This document shows positions 18,178 through 25,094 of a stretch of DNA of 64,000 nt, piece after piece. The stretch lies in contig NZ_CP092712.1 of the NCBI RefSeq assembly GCF_023983475.1, positions 1,054,001 through 1,118,000 on the forward strand, given 5' to 3'. The notes under the pieces are model-generated. The model saw nothing but the letters and a program-made list of their open reading frames with translations. It made no database searches and was not told where the DNA came from. This DNA comes from Aliivibrio fischeri ATCC 7744 = JCM 18803 = DSM 507 (GTDB lineage Bacteria > Pseudomonadota > Gammaproteobacteria > Enterobacterales > Vibrionaceae). A program made the position numbers and the translations under genes. Each line of letters begins with the position of its first letter. Position 1 is the stretch's first letter.

Positions 18178-19638
18178 ATGAATACAGAAAAAAAATCGTT
18201 GGTTTCTCAACAAATCATTGAAGATGCATGTGAATGGGCAATCATGCATGGGGTAGCATTCAGACAAGCAGATAATACGGCAAGACATTGTCCATTTAGT
18301 ATAGCCTCTATGAGTATCGAGCGTGATGTATATCAACATTTGTTGAGAGTGACTCCGCTGATCACTAAATTAATCCATAACGTTTCTGAAGATCATGATT
18401 TTCTCCAATCATCATTAAGTGATATGGCAAAAGCTGATCCGTTCTTTGGTTTATTAATGTCATTACATCAACAACTGCATGGTGACGCTCATAATAAACT
18501 TGTTGCTGAGCGTCAGCCGTTATTATTGATGCGAACTGATTTTATGGATGACCGTCAACACGGTGCAAAAGTCATTGAATTTAATGGTATTGCAGCTGGC
18601 ATGGGGCCTTTTGGCCAACGAGCGGCAGAGCTTCATGCGTTTATGAAACAGCAATGGCCAAATACGTATCACCAATGGATTGAAGATGCATCGGCTGTGC
18701 CTGCTGAAAATCAAGGTTTAGAACAACTTGCATATGGTATTGCAGCGGCAGCGAAATCGGTAAATGCGCATTTTGGTAATGAAAGCAAACCGACATTCTT
18801 GATGGTTGTACAAAAGAATGAAGATAACGTGTATGACCAACATTTGTTGGAAGTTGAACTCCAAAAGCAAGGTGTTCGAACGGTTCGAAGAACGTTTGAA
18901 CAATTAAGAACTCAGCTATCTAGTGGTGATAATAAACGCTTATTGCTAGAAAACGTTGGTGCTGTTGATGTGGTTTATTTACGTGCAGGCTATCAGTATG
19001 AGGATTATTTCTCAGCAGAGCTTAATGAGTCAATTTGTTGCCATACGTTGAGCCAAACAAGGTTATTTATTGAACAGCATCATGTTGCCGTAAACGCAAC
19101 CATTAGTCAGCAATTAGCGACCAGCAAATCAATGCAAATGTTGTTAACTATGATGCCAGAAAGTGAATATGCTCGTTGGGGATTGAGTATAGACGAAGCA
19201 TCATTGGTTAAAAGCGTATTAGCTGATATGAAACCGATTAATGCCGATACTATTCATTGGTTTACTCTTAATGCGAATAAGTCTGAATGGGTATTAAAAA
19301 ATCAAGGTGAAGGTGGTGGACATTGCGTTTTTGGTGATGATATTACCCAAAAGCTCAATCAATTAGATGCTGCAAAATATGACGCATGGGCGTTAATGCA
19401 GCGCTTATATCCTCATGAACGTGATACACCAACGGTAGCGGTTCGAGATGGTGAACAGACTCTTGTAAATGATTTAGTGAGTGAAATAGGGCTGTTTACC
19501 GCTTACTACAATGGTAAGCCTGTTACTGAACTGGATGGTTATGCGGGTTATTTAATTCGTAGTAAGCCTGCCAGTGAAAATGAAGGTGGAATTCATAGTG
19601 GAAAAGGTATTTTAGACTCTTTGGTTTTAGTGGATTAA
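18178..19638 (+). CDS. Glutathione synthetase, eukaryotic-type
   Basis: About 486 residues that match the eukaryotic (GSS) ATP-grasp family rather than the bacterial GshB. Landmarks are VIEFNGIAAGMGPFG near residue 133, YLRAGYQYEDY, the Gly-rich loop VLKNQGEGGGHCVFGDD near residue 385, and the C-terminal GYLIRSKPASENEGGIHSG. The enzyme joins gamma-glutamylcysteine and glycine using ATP. The ATG at 18178 is chosen because the upstream TTG has no ribosome binding site and no family-like sequence follows it. It lies 90 bases after the HflX-like gene. Confidence 0.78.
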   Translation: MNTEKKSLVSQQIIEDACEWAIMHGVAFRQADNTARHCPFSIASMSIERDVYQHLLRVTPLITKLIHNVSEDHDFLQSSLSDMAKADPFFGLLMSLHQQLHGDAHNKLVAERQPLLLMRTDFMDDRQHGAKVIEFNGIAAGMGPFGQRAAELHAFMKQQWPNTYHQWIEDASAVPAENQGLEQLAYGIAAAAKSVNAHFGNESKPTFLMVVQKNEDNVYDQHLLEVELQKQGVRTVRRTFEQLRTQLSSGDNKRLLLENVGAVDVVYLRAGYQYEDYFSAELNESICCHTLSQTRLFIEQHHVAVNATISQQLATSKSMQMLLTMMPESEYARWGLSIDEASLVKSVLADMKPINADTIHWFTLNANKSEWVLKNQGEGGGHCVFGDDITQKLNQLDAAKYDAWALMQRLYPHERDTPTVAVRDGEQTLVNDLVSEIGLFTAYYNGKPVTELDGYAGYLIRSKPASENEGGIHSGKGILDSLVLVD

Positions 19639-19768
19639 TTTTTCCTTAATACAAACTGAACCAAACATTAAAATAGTTCGTAAAAAATACGAGTCTCAAT
19701 TGTGGACTCACACTCAGTTTATGCATTTAAGTACCTTATGGTCATTGAATAAATGAGGTGTTTTTTTT

Positions 19769-20002
19769 ATGGCTGATATTTTTGTTTGGCTCGGTGTTGT
19801 GGTGTTTCTCGTTGGCGGTGCTTTACTAGTCTTAGAGGCTTTTAGCCAGAGTATTGTGTGGGGGTTGTTGTGTATTATTTTCAATCCTATAGCGATTGTC
19901 TTTTGTAGTATGCATTGGAAAGATGCCAAATACCCATTTGCAATTCAGAGTATAGGGCTATTTATCACATTATTAAGTTTATCGTTACAGTCTAACTATT
20001 GA
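19769..20002 (+). CDS. Small inner-membrane protein, unknown function
   Basis: A 77-residue protein made almost entirely of hydrophobic helices (residues ~5-28, 30-48 and 58-74) around a polar loop MHWKDAKYPF. A gaggtg ribosome binding site lies 7 bases before the ATG. No family is recognised. Its reading frame uses normal codons and has its own intergenic spaces, so it is probably real. It might be a stress-associated membrane peptide, but nothing in the sequence proves a function. Confidence 0.65.
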   Translation: MADIFVWLGVVVFLVGGALLVLEAFSQSIVWGLLCIIFNPIAIVFCSMHWKDAKYPFAIQSIGLFITLLSLSLQSNY

Positions 20003-20068
20003 TTTTCACTTTATTCATACGGTGACTTTCGGTACATTGAGTTAATCGTTAATAAAGAGAACGGAAAC

Positions 20069-20491
20069 ATGTTTGAAGTAAAAAATGTCGCGTATATAAA
20101 TAAAGAAAAAGAGGAAGTCCGTTCTATTCGAGATTCGGTTTTTATTCAAGAGCAAGAGATCGATCCTGAAATTGAATTTGATGGTTTAGACTCAAGTGCT
20201 GTTCATGCGCTTGTGTATTGTGATGGAGAAGCGGTTGGAACTGGACGCATTTTAAGTGATGGCCATATTGGACGCATTGCGATTTTAAAAGCGTATCGCT
20301 CTAAAGGTTTAGGCTCTAAAATTGTATTATCACTTATAGAAGAAGCGGTAAGCCAAAACTATGAGCGTGTATATTTAGGCTCTCAAAAACACGCGATTCA
20401 GTTTTATGAAAAACTGGGATTTCGACCTTATGGCGAAGAGTTTATTGAAGCCGATATTCCACACCTGTCTATGGAAAAAATGATTAAGTAA
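20069..20491 (+). CDS. GNAT family N-acetyltransferase
   Basis: A 140-residue GCN5-related acetyltransferase. Motif A, IGRIAILKAYRSKGLGSKIV (acetyl-CoA pyrophosphate binding, with a RxxGxG variant), lies near residues 68-88, and the C-terminal QFYEKLGFRPYGEEF motif near 111-125. The layout resembles the ElaA/YjcF-type single-domain enzymes. The substrate is unknown. A bidirectional terminator follows 30 bases after the stop. Confidence 0.87.
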   Translation: MFEVKNVAYINKEKEEVRSIRDSVFIQEQEIDPEIEFDGLDSSAVHALVYCDGEAVGTGRILSDGHIGRIAILKAYRSKGLGSKIVLSLIEEAVSQNYERVYLGSQKHAIQFYEKLGFRPYGEEFIEADIPHLSMEKMIK

Positions 20492-20521
20492 GATAATTTG
20501 CAGTATGGATAAATTAATATT

Positions 20522-20558
20522 AAAAAAGGCACCGCATAAAAATAAACGGTGCCTTTTG
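20522..20558. terminator. Bidirectional terminator
   Basis: An 11-bp perfect stem (AAAAGGCACCG/CGGTGCCTTTT) with a 12-base loop has A and T runs on opposite sides. It lies between the convergent GNAT gene (+) and the small acidic protein gene (-). Confidence 0.88.
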
Positions 20559-20571
20559 GTATTTGATTGTA

Positions 20572-20889
20572 TTAGTAATCGCTATCACTTGGTTCAATGA
20601 AGAATTCGCCATCAATGGTTTCTGCAATTTCCAGAATTTTAACGATTTCACCATTAATTGTGATGTTAGCTAAACGAACAGGATCTTCATCATAAGGATG
20701 GAAAGGAGCCATTTGAACTTCAATTCGGTACTCTTCACCATCTTTACCTTGAAACCAGCCTTCACCGAATTCAAGTTCAGTTTCATCGCCTTCTTCTTCA
20801 CAAGTGTGGTAAGCCGAAACTAATTGAGCACCTTCAAAATTTAATGTGGTGGTTTCTTCCCACTCCACAACGTATTGTGCGTCTTCCAT
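20572..20889 (-). CDS. Small acidic protein, unknown function
   Basis: A 105-residue, strongly acidic soluble protein (EEEGDETELEFGEGWF and a DSDY tail) with a single Cys near residue 30. No signal peptide, membrane segment or familiar motif is seen. The Shine-Dalgarno sequence is weak. It lies downstream of the MFS gene's start region on the opposite side and ends at a good terminator, which supports it as a real gene. It resembles conserved Vibrio hypothetical proteins; no function can be assigned. Confidence 0.72.
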   Translation of the reverse strand: MEDAQYVVEWEETTTLNFEGAQLVSAYHTCEEEGDETELEFGEGWFQGKDGEEYRIEVQMAPFHPYDEDPVRLANITINGEIVKILEIAETIDGEFFIEPSDSDY

Positions 20890-20952
20890 TTTAATATCTC
20901 ATAATTATTTAGGTGCGCATTGTAGCGCGCACCGTAATAAGAATCTAAGGAA

Positions 20953-22113
20953 TTATTCGCCTGCAACCATTGGGCGGTGTTGACGAATATTAGCGAAGAT
21001 CATGTAAATAGCTGTTGCTAATAAGATCGCAAATAAGTAGCTCATAAGACCTTCGGCAGTGTTCATTAATGTATTTGCCATAACAGGGCCACATACCGAA
21101 CCAATACTGTAGCTAAAAAGCATTACTTGTGTTGCAGACACAATATAAGATTCATCCAGTTGATCACAGCCAAGTGAGATCGCAATTGGGTAAAGTGCAA
21201 ACGCAGCCATACCAAGAAGAACTAAAGCTACTGCCAGTACAGCTGCGTGATCACTCAATGCAGTTAAACCAACAGAGAAAACACCTAAAATACAAAATAG
21301 AGCCATTAGTAGCGTTTTAGCAAAATGTTTCGATAAATAAGAAACAATCGGTTGTACTGCCATACCACCAAGAACGATCAGCGCCATAAGACTACCAATT
21401 TGCGCAGTGTTAATGTTGCGATGTTTCAATTCTAATGGCATTAGACCATACACTGCACCCAGTAATAGACCAGACACAACACAACCCATGATAGAAGCTT
21501 TGTTTAGTTTTAGTATTTGTTTGAAGTTCAAAACATTGTGGTGTTGAACTTGAGGTTGTGCACCTTTACCAAATAATAAACAAGCAATGGCCATCATGAT
21601 TAGGCCGATGATCATGTAATACGGTAATAGACCTTCAATACCAATAAAACCGATACCAAGTTGTCCTAGAGATGAACCGCCATAAAGTGCGCCCATGTAT
21701 AAACCTAAGCGTTTTGGTCGGCTTTCTGCATCACCAATTAACAGCCAAGACTCAACAACAACAAATACACCAGCGACGGCAATACCAGCAACGAATCTTG
21801 CTACCATCCAAAATAATTCATCAGGAATAGCAGGAAGAGCTATAATTGTTGCAGCAAGCAGAGCTAAGAATAAAACGAATGAGTTTTTATGGCCTAAACG
21901 AGCCACAAAAGGTTCGATAACACCGGCACCAACAAGTAGACCTGCATAAAAAGCACTGGCTAACCAACTGGCGTATTTCGCCTCAATCCCATATTGACTT
22001 AGCATTAGGGGGATTAAGCTCATTAAATACCCTGATGCAATAGCAAATAAAGAGAGAGCAATCACAGGAATAAGTAGACCAGATTGTGATTGAGTTGATG
22101 TTGTTTTTTCCAC
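20953..22113 (-). CDS. MFS transporter (YcaD-like)
   Basis: A 386-residue inner-membrane protein with about twelve hydrophobic helices. MFS landmarks are the loop 2-3 motif EPFVARLGHKNS near residue 66 and a charged central loop near residues 185-195 between the two six-helix halves. The overall pattern resembles the YcaD group of major facilitator transporters, whose substrate is not known. It is divergent from the 22353 membrane-protein gene and ends 63 bases before the acidic-protein start. Confidence 0.85.
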   Translation of the reverse strand: MEKTTSTQSQSGLLIPVIALSLFAIASGYLMSLIPLMLSQYGIEAKYASWLASAFYAGLLVGAGVIEPFVARLGHKNSFVLFLALLAATIIALPAIPDELFWMVARFVAGIAVAGVFVVVESWLLIGDAESRPKRLGLYMGALYGGSSLGQLGIGFIGIEGLLPYYMIIGLIMMAIACLLFGKGAQPQVQHHNVLNFKQILKLNKASIMGCVVSGLLLGAVYGLMPLELKHRNINTAQIGSLMALIVLGGMAVQPIVSYLSKHFAKTLLMALFCILGVFSVGLTALSDHAAVLAVALVLLGMAAFALYPIAISLGCDQLDESYIVSATQVMLFSYSIGSVCGPVMANTLMNTAEGLMSYLFAILLATAIYMIFANIRQHRPMVAGE

Positions 22114-22352
22114 CGCAGTGCCTCAAAAAAAGTAATAGATAGGAAGTAATTTTCCGCGACTATGAGGCTAAAGAGTAACCAAGTAAAACGAGTAATTTTT
22201 CTCGTAAAGATAAATTTTGCTAATTGAAATATAATGAATAAATTAGTGAGCAATTTATCTCACTTATGCAACAAATGTGATCTTGATCTTGTTTCTCAAA
22301 AGATAGATTATTGCGCAACATTTATTACAAGAAATAACTAAAGAGGTGTGTT

Positions 22353-22988
22353 TTGAACACTATTTTGCGTCAGATTTTTAATCCTAAACGAATGCTATCT
22401 TATTGTTTACTGGCTTTAATTCCTGCTATTGTATTTTATGCATTATCATTGTTTGGCCTTAATAAGGCATTAGGCTTTACTCCAATGGAAGTGTTGAGAG
22501 ATTTGGCACAACAAACAGAAGTGCATAGTTTCCGTGGATTTCTTTCAAACATTGGCGTGTGGTTTTGGGTAGGTTCAATTTCAATTGCTTTTTTCAGTGC
22601 GATTTTTGTTCATAGTGGTAAGAAGCAACGCTTACTTTTTCTAATGGGAACGTTGGCATCAATTTTAGCTGTTGATGATTTTTTCTTAATTCATGATCGA
22701 TACGTAAATCAATATATTTGTTATTTCTTTTATGCTGTCGTGGCTCTTGCCATTTTAGCGTTACACTATAAAGATATTATTGAAATTGATGGCTTCTCAT
22801 TTTTACTGGCTGGCGGGTTACTAGCAGGTTCAATTGGTACTGATGTGATTCAAGGTTATTTACCTTTTGGTTATGAAACAACTCAGATCTTTGAAGAGGG
22901 CTGTAAGTTTGCTGGTGCGGTATCTTGGTTCTACTTTACTTGTGTTGTTGCATCATTTGGTGTGACGAGAGTGAAACACGACTCTTAA
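22353..22988 (+). CDS. Multi-pass membrane protein, unknown function
   Basis: A 211-residue protein with six predicted hydrophobic helices (roughly residues 15-35, 68-88, 95-112, 125-142, 150-168, 188-205). Conserved-looking polar residues sit at membrane edges, in VDDFFLIHDRY (near 109-119) and FEEGCKF (near 181-187). The Asp/His/Glu pattern could bind a metal, as in ceramidase-like membrane hydrolases, but this is only a suggestion. The start is TTG at 22353 behind aaagaggtg; no better ATG exists upstream. A strong terminator follows. Confidence 0.68.
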   Translation: MNTILRQIFNPKRMLSYCLLALIPAIVFYALSLFGLNKALGFTPMEVLRDLAQQTEVHSFRGFLSNIGVWFWVGSISIAFFSAIFVHSGKKQRLLFLMGTLASILAVDDFFLIHDRYVNQYICYFFYAVVALAILALHYKDIIEIDGFSFLLAGGLLAGSIGTDVIQGYLPFGYETTQIFEEGCKFAGAVSWFYFTCVVASFGVTRVKHDS

Positions 22989-22995
22989 TAAGAGT

Positions 22996-23031
22996 AGAGC
23001 AGTATTTGTTATGTAAATACTGCTCTTTTTT
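22996..23031. terminator. Bidirectional terminator
   Basis: A 12-bp perfect stem (AGAGCAGTATTT/AAATACTGCTCT), 7-base loop and T-run. It serves the 22353-22988 gene (+) and possibly the convergent DMT transporter gene (-). Confidence 0.88.
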
Positions 23032-23038
23032 ATTTTGG

Positions 23039-23896
23039 TTAAGATTGATGATGTCTTTTTTCTAATTTCTGATTCACAAGAAGCGCCAATAAAATTAAAG
23101 CACCGCCAATGCTCAACCTTAGAATATCCGCATCTCGATTCCATATTAATAGATTTACTAAGATACCCGCAGGAATAAGTAGATTATTCATTACGGCTAA
23201 CACACCAACATTCACCAGTGTTGCACCTTTATTCCACATAAAATACCCCATGCCTGATGCTATCACGCCAAGATAAATTAATACTCCCCACTGAACGGAT
23301 GTTGTTGGCAGCTTTTCGCTATTTCCGAATAATAAATAACAAGTACTGGCAACAATAAATGCGCCTATAAAGAAGAAACCAAAAACTGTTTTTTGTTCAA
23401 TTTCTTGATCTTTCATTAAACGTTTATAGCAAACTTGTCCTGTCGCAAAACAAAGGTTTGCCCCTTGAACGAGTCCAAACCCTAATAAAAAACCTGCATC
23501 AATCCCATTATATCGAATGGCAATCGCTCCTAGTGTTGCGATTACGGCACTGATCATAAAATGCGAATGAAATTTACCTTCAAATGCATCATTTAATAAA
23601 GTGATATAAATAGGGGTCATCACAGTAAAAAGCAAAACTTCAGGAACGGTAAGGTATAAGAAGGATTGGTAGTAGAAGACATACATTCCCCCTAATTGAA
23701 TAGCACCAATAGCCATTAATTTAAGCGCTGTATTCAATGAGATATTTTTTGGGCGTAGGAAAGGAAGAAAAACTAAGGTAGCTAAACCAATACGCATTAG
23801 CACAGAAAACCAAGCATCAACTTGGCCAGCTAAATATACGCCGATAAGGCTAAATGAAAAAGCCCATAGTAGAGTAATTGAAAGTAAATATGACAT
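23039..23896 (-). CDS. DMT (EamA) family transporter
   Basis: A 285-residue membrane protein with ten hydrophobic helices arranged as two EamA repeats. It opens with LLWAFSFSLIG, typical of this superfamily, and has the second-repeat pattern GVIASGMGYFMWNKGA near residues 213-228. Related proteins export amino acids, amines or carboxylates; the substrate here is unknown. The C-terminal tail is basic (KLEKRHH). It ends next to a bidirectional terminator shared with the preceding gene. Confidence 0.85.
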   Translation of the reverse strand: MSYLLSITLLWAFSFSLIGVYLAGQVDAWFSVLMRIGLATLVFLPFLRPKNISLNTALKLMAIGAIQLGGMYVFYYQSFLYLTVPEVLLFTVMTPIYITLLNDAFEGKFHSHFMISAVIATLGAIAIRYNGIDAGFLLGFGLVQGANLCFATGQVCYKRLMKDQEIEQKTVFGFFFIGAFIVASTCYLLFGNSEKLPTTSVQWGVLIYLGVIASGMGYFMWNKGATLVNVGVLAVMNNLLIPAGILVNLLIWNRDADILRLSIGGALILLALLVNQKLEKRHHQS

Positions 23897-23965
23897 ATCT
23901 CATCTCGTAATAAAAACAATGTACGCATTCTAAATGAGATTTACTATCAGTAAAGGAAAAAGACA

Positions 23966-23994
23966 AATAAAAAAAGGCTGAAGAGTCAGCCTTT
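23966..23994 (-). terminator. Terminator of the DUF333 lipoprotein gene
   Basis: A 9-bp stem (AAAGGCTGA), loop AGAG; on the minus strand it is followed by a T-run. It lies 24 bases beyond the stop of the gene at 24018-24380. Confidence 0.82.
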
Positions 23995-24017
23995 ATTATT
24001 TTTAGATATGATTCGTG

Positions 24018-24380
24018 TTATTTCTGGCTGCTACGGAAGAAATCCCAAGCGTTAACCATTTCACCCGTCTTTAATACACATGTGCTGTCATCTAAGTTAT
24101 ATGTGCCTTCTTGTTCAACACAATATGCAGCAGCAGGATTAGGCTTTCCAACAGGTTTAGTCATTGATTGTTTGTGGTTACGGTAGTATTCCCAAGCGTT
24201 AACGACATCGCCGTTACCTAATGTACAATTACCTGTTTCTAAATCATAGGTGCCACGCTCAGCACAAAATGTTGCAGCAGGGTTGGTTGCATCTGCTTTT
24301 GTTGGTTCTGGAGTTTCAGATGAACTGCATGCAGCTAGTGCTAATAGCATTGAAATCGTAATTACTGTTTTTTTAAGCAT
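24018..24380 (-). CDS. Lipoprotein with two DUF333 repeats
   Basis: A 120-residue lipoprotein (lipobox LAAC, Cys at residue 18) with a short Ser/Thr/Pro linker and two tandem copies of the Cys-containing DUF333 motif: NPAATFCAERGTYDLETGNC (about residues 33-52) and NPAAAYCVEQEGTYNLDDSTC (about 81-101). Each copy is followed by G(D/E)VVNAW. DUF333 proteins are sometimes labelled putative hemolysins, without firm proof. Each repeat holds a Cys pair that may form a disulfide. It lies 27 bases after a second lipoprotein gene, probably as one operon. Confidence 0.83.
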   Translation of the reverse strand: MLKKTVITISMLLALAACSSSETPEPTKADATNPAATFCAERGTYDLETGNCTLGNGDVVNAWEYYRNHKQSMTKPVGKPNPAAAYCVEQEGTYNLDDSTCVLKTGEMVNAWDFFRSSQK

Positions 24381-24407
24381 TAGAGTGTCCTTTAGATTGT
24401 GGTGGTG

Positions 24408-24797
24408 TTATTGGCAATCTTGAGTCATGCTGCCTTGCTGAGCAGGTTGAGTCATTTGATATTGACCTTTAAGGCTGCGATATACACGAGTATTCCAGAC
24501 TTGACCGTCATCAAGCTCAAAATCAATCGCGTAATTAATGCCATTCACTACCTGAGTTTTTACATCTACTATTTGTTTAAGTTTAGCTGATGTATTCATC
24601 ATGCTTAAAACGTACTCAACCGCTTCTTTTGCTTCCGGTGTTACGGTAGATGTTGTCCATCCACCTGCCATATTATTATCTACATTACAAATTGGATTGA
24701 TATTATCTGATGAAACCGCTGGTGTTTTTTCTGATTGAGTTGAACACCCTGCGATAAATAATGCTGAGGTTATTGCAATTATTACTGATTTATTCAT
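24408..24797 (-). CDS. Lipoprotein with cystatin-like domain
   Basis: A 129-residue lipoprotein (lipobox IAGC, Cys at residue 18). The mature part shows the cystatin layout: a glycine motif MAGGW near residue 45, a helix EAKEAVEYVLSMMN, and the QVVNG loop near residues 85-89, corresponding to the papain-inhibiting QVVAG loop of cystatins. A Cys pair (near C37 and the penultimate residue) could form a disulfide. The start at 24797 is preceded by a GGAGTC ribosome binding site. It is upstream of the DUF333 lipoprotein gene in the same direction. Protease inhibition is inference. Confidence 0.72.
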   Translation of the reverse strand: MNKSVIIAITSALFIAGCSTQSEKTPAVSSDNINPICNVDNNMAGGWTTSTVTPEAKEAVEYVLSMMNTSAKLKQIVDVKTQVVNGINYAIDFELDDGQVWNTRVYRSLKGQYQMTQPAQQGSMTQDCQ

Positions 24798-25094
24798 GGT
24801 GACTCCATGTATGGTAAGAATTTTTCTTAAGTTTAATCTAATCCTTAAGAGGCAGAATTCCAAACTAATCGTATTTTTTTAATCATTAATCTCATTTTCA
24901 ATGCAGTTTTTTATCTCAAGTTAGACGTCTAAAGCATTTATTCATTATTTATCGCCTCAATGAATGAGTGATTATTTTATGGCAGACTTCACATCTTTTT
25001 GTGTTTCTGGTTAAAGATATAAGGAAGGTTCTATTATTTTGTAATAAACATTATTAGCATTGGTCGGTTGTTTCTAAATTGTAAATGGTTATTT

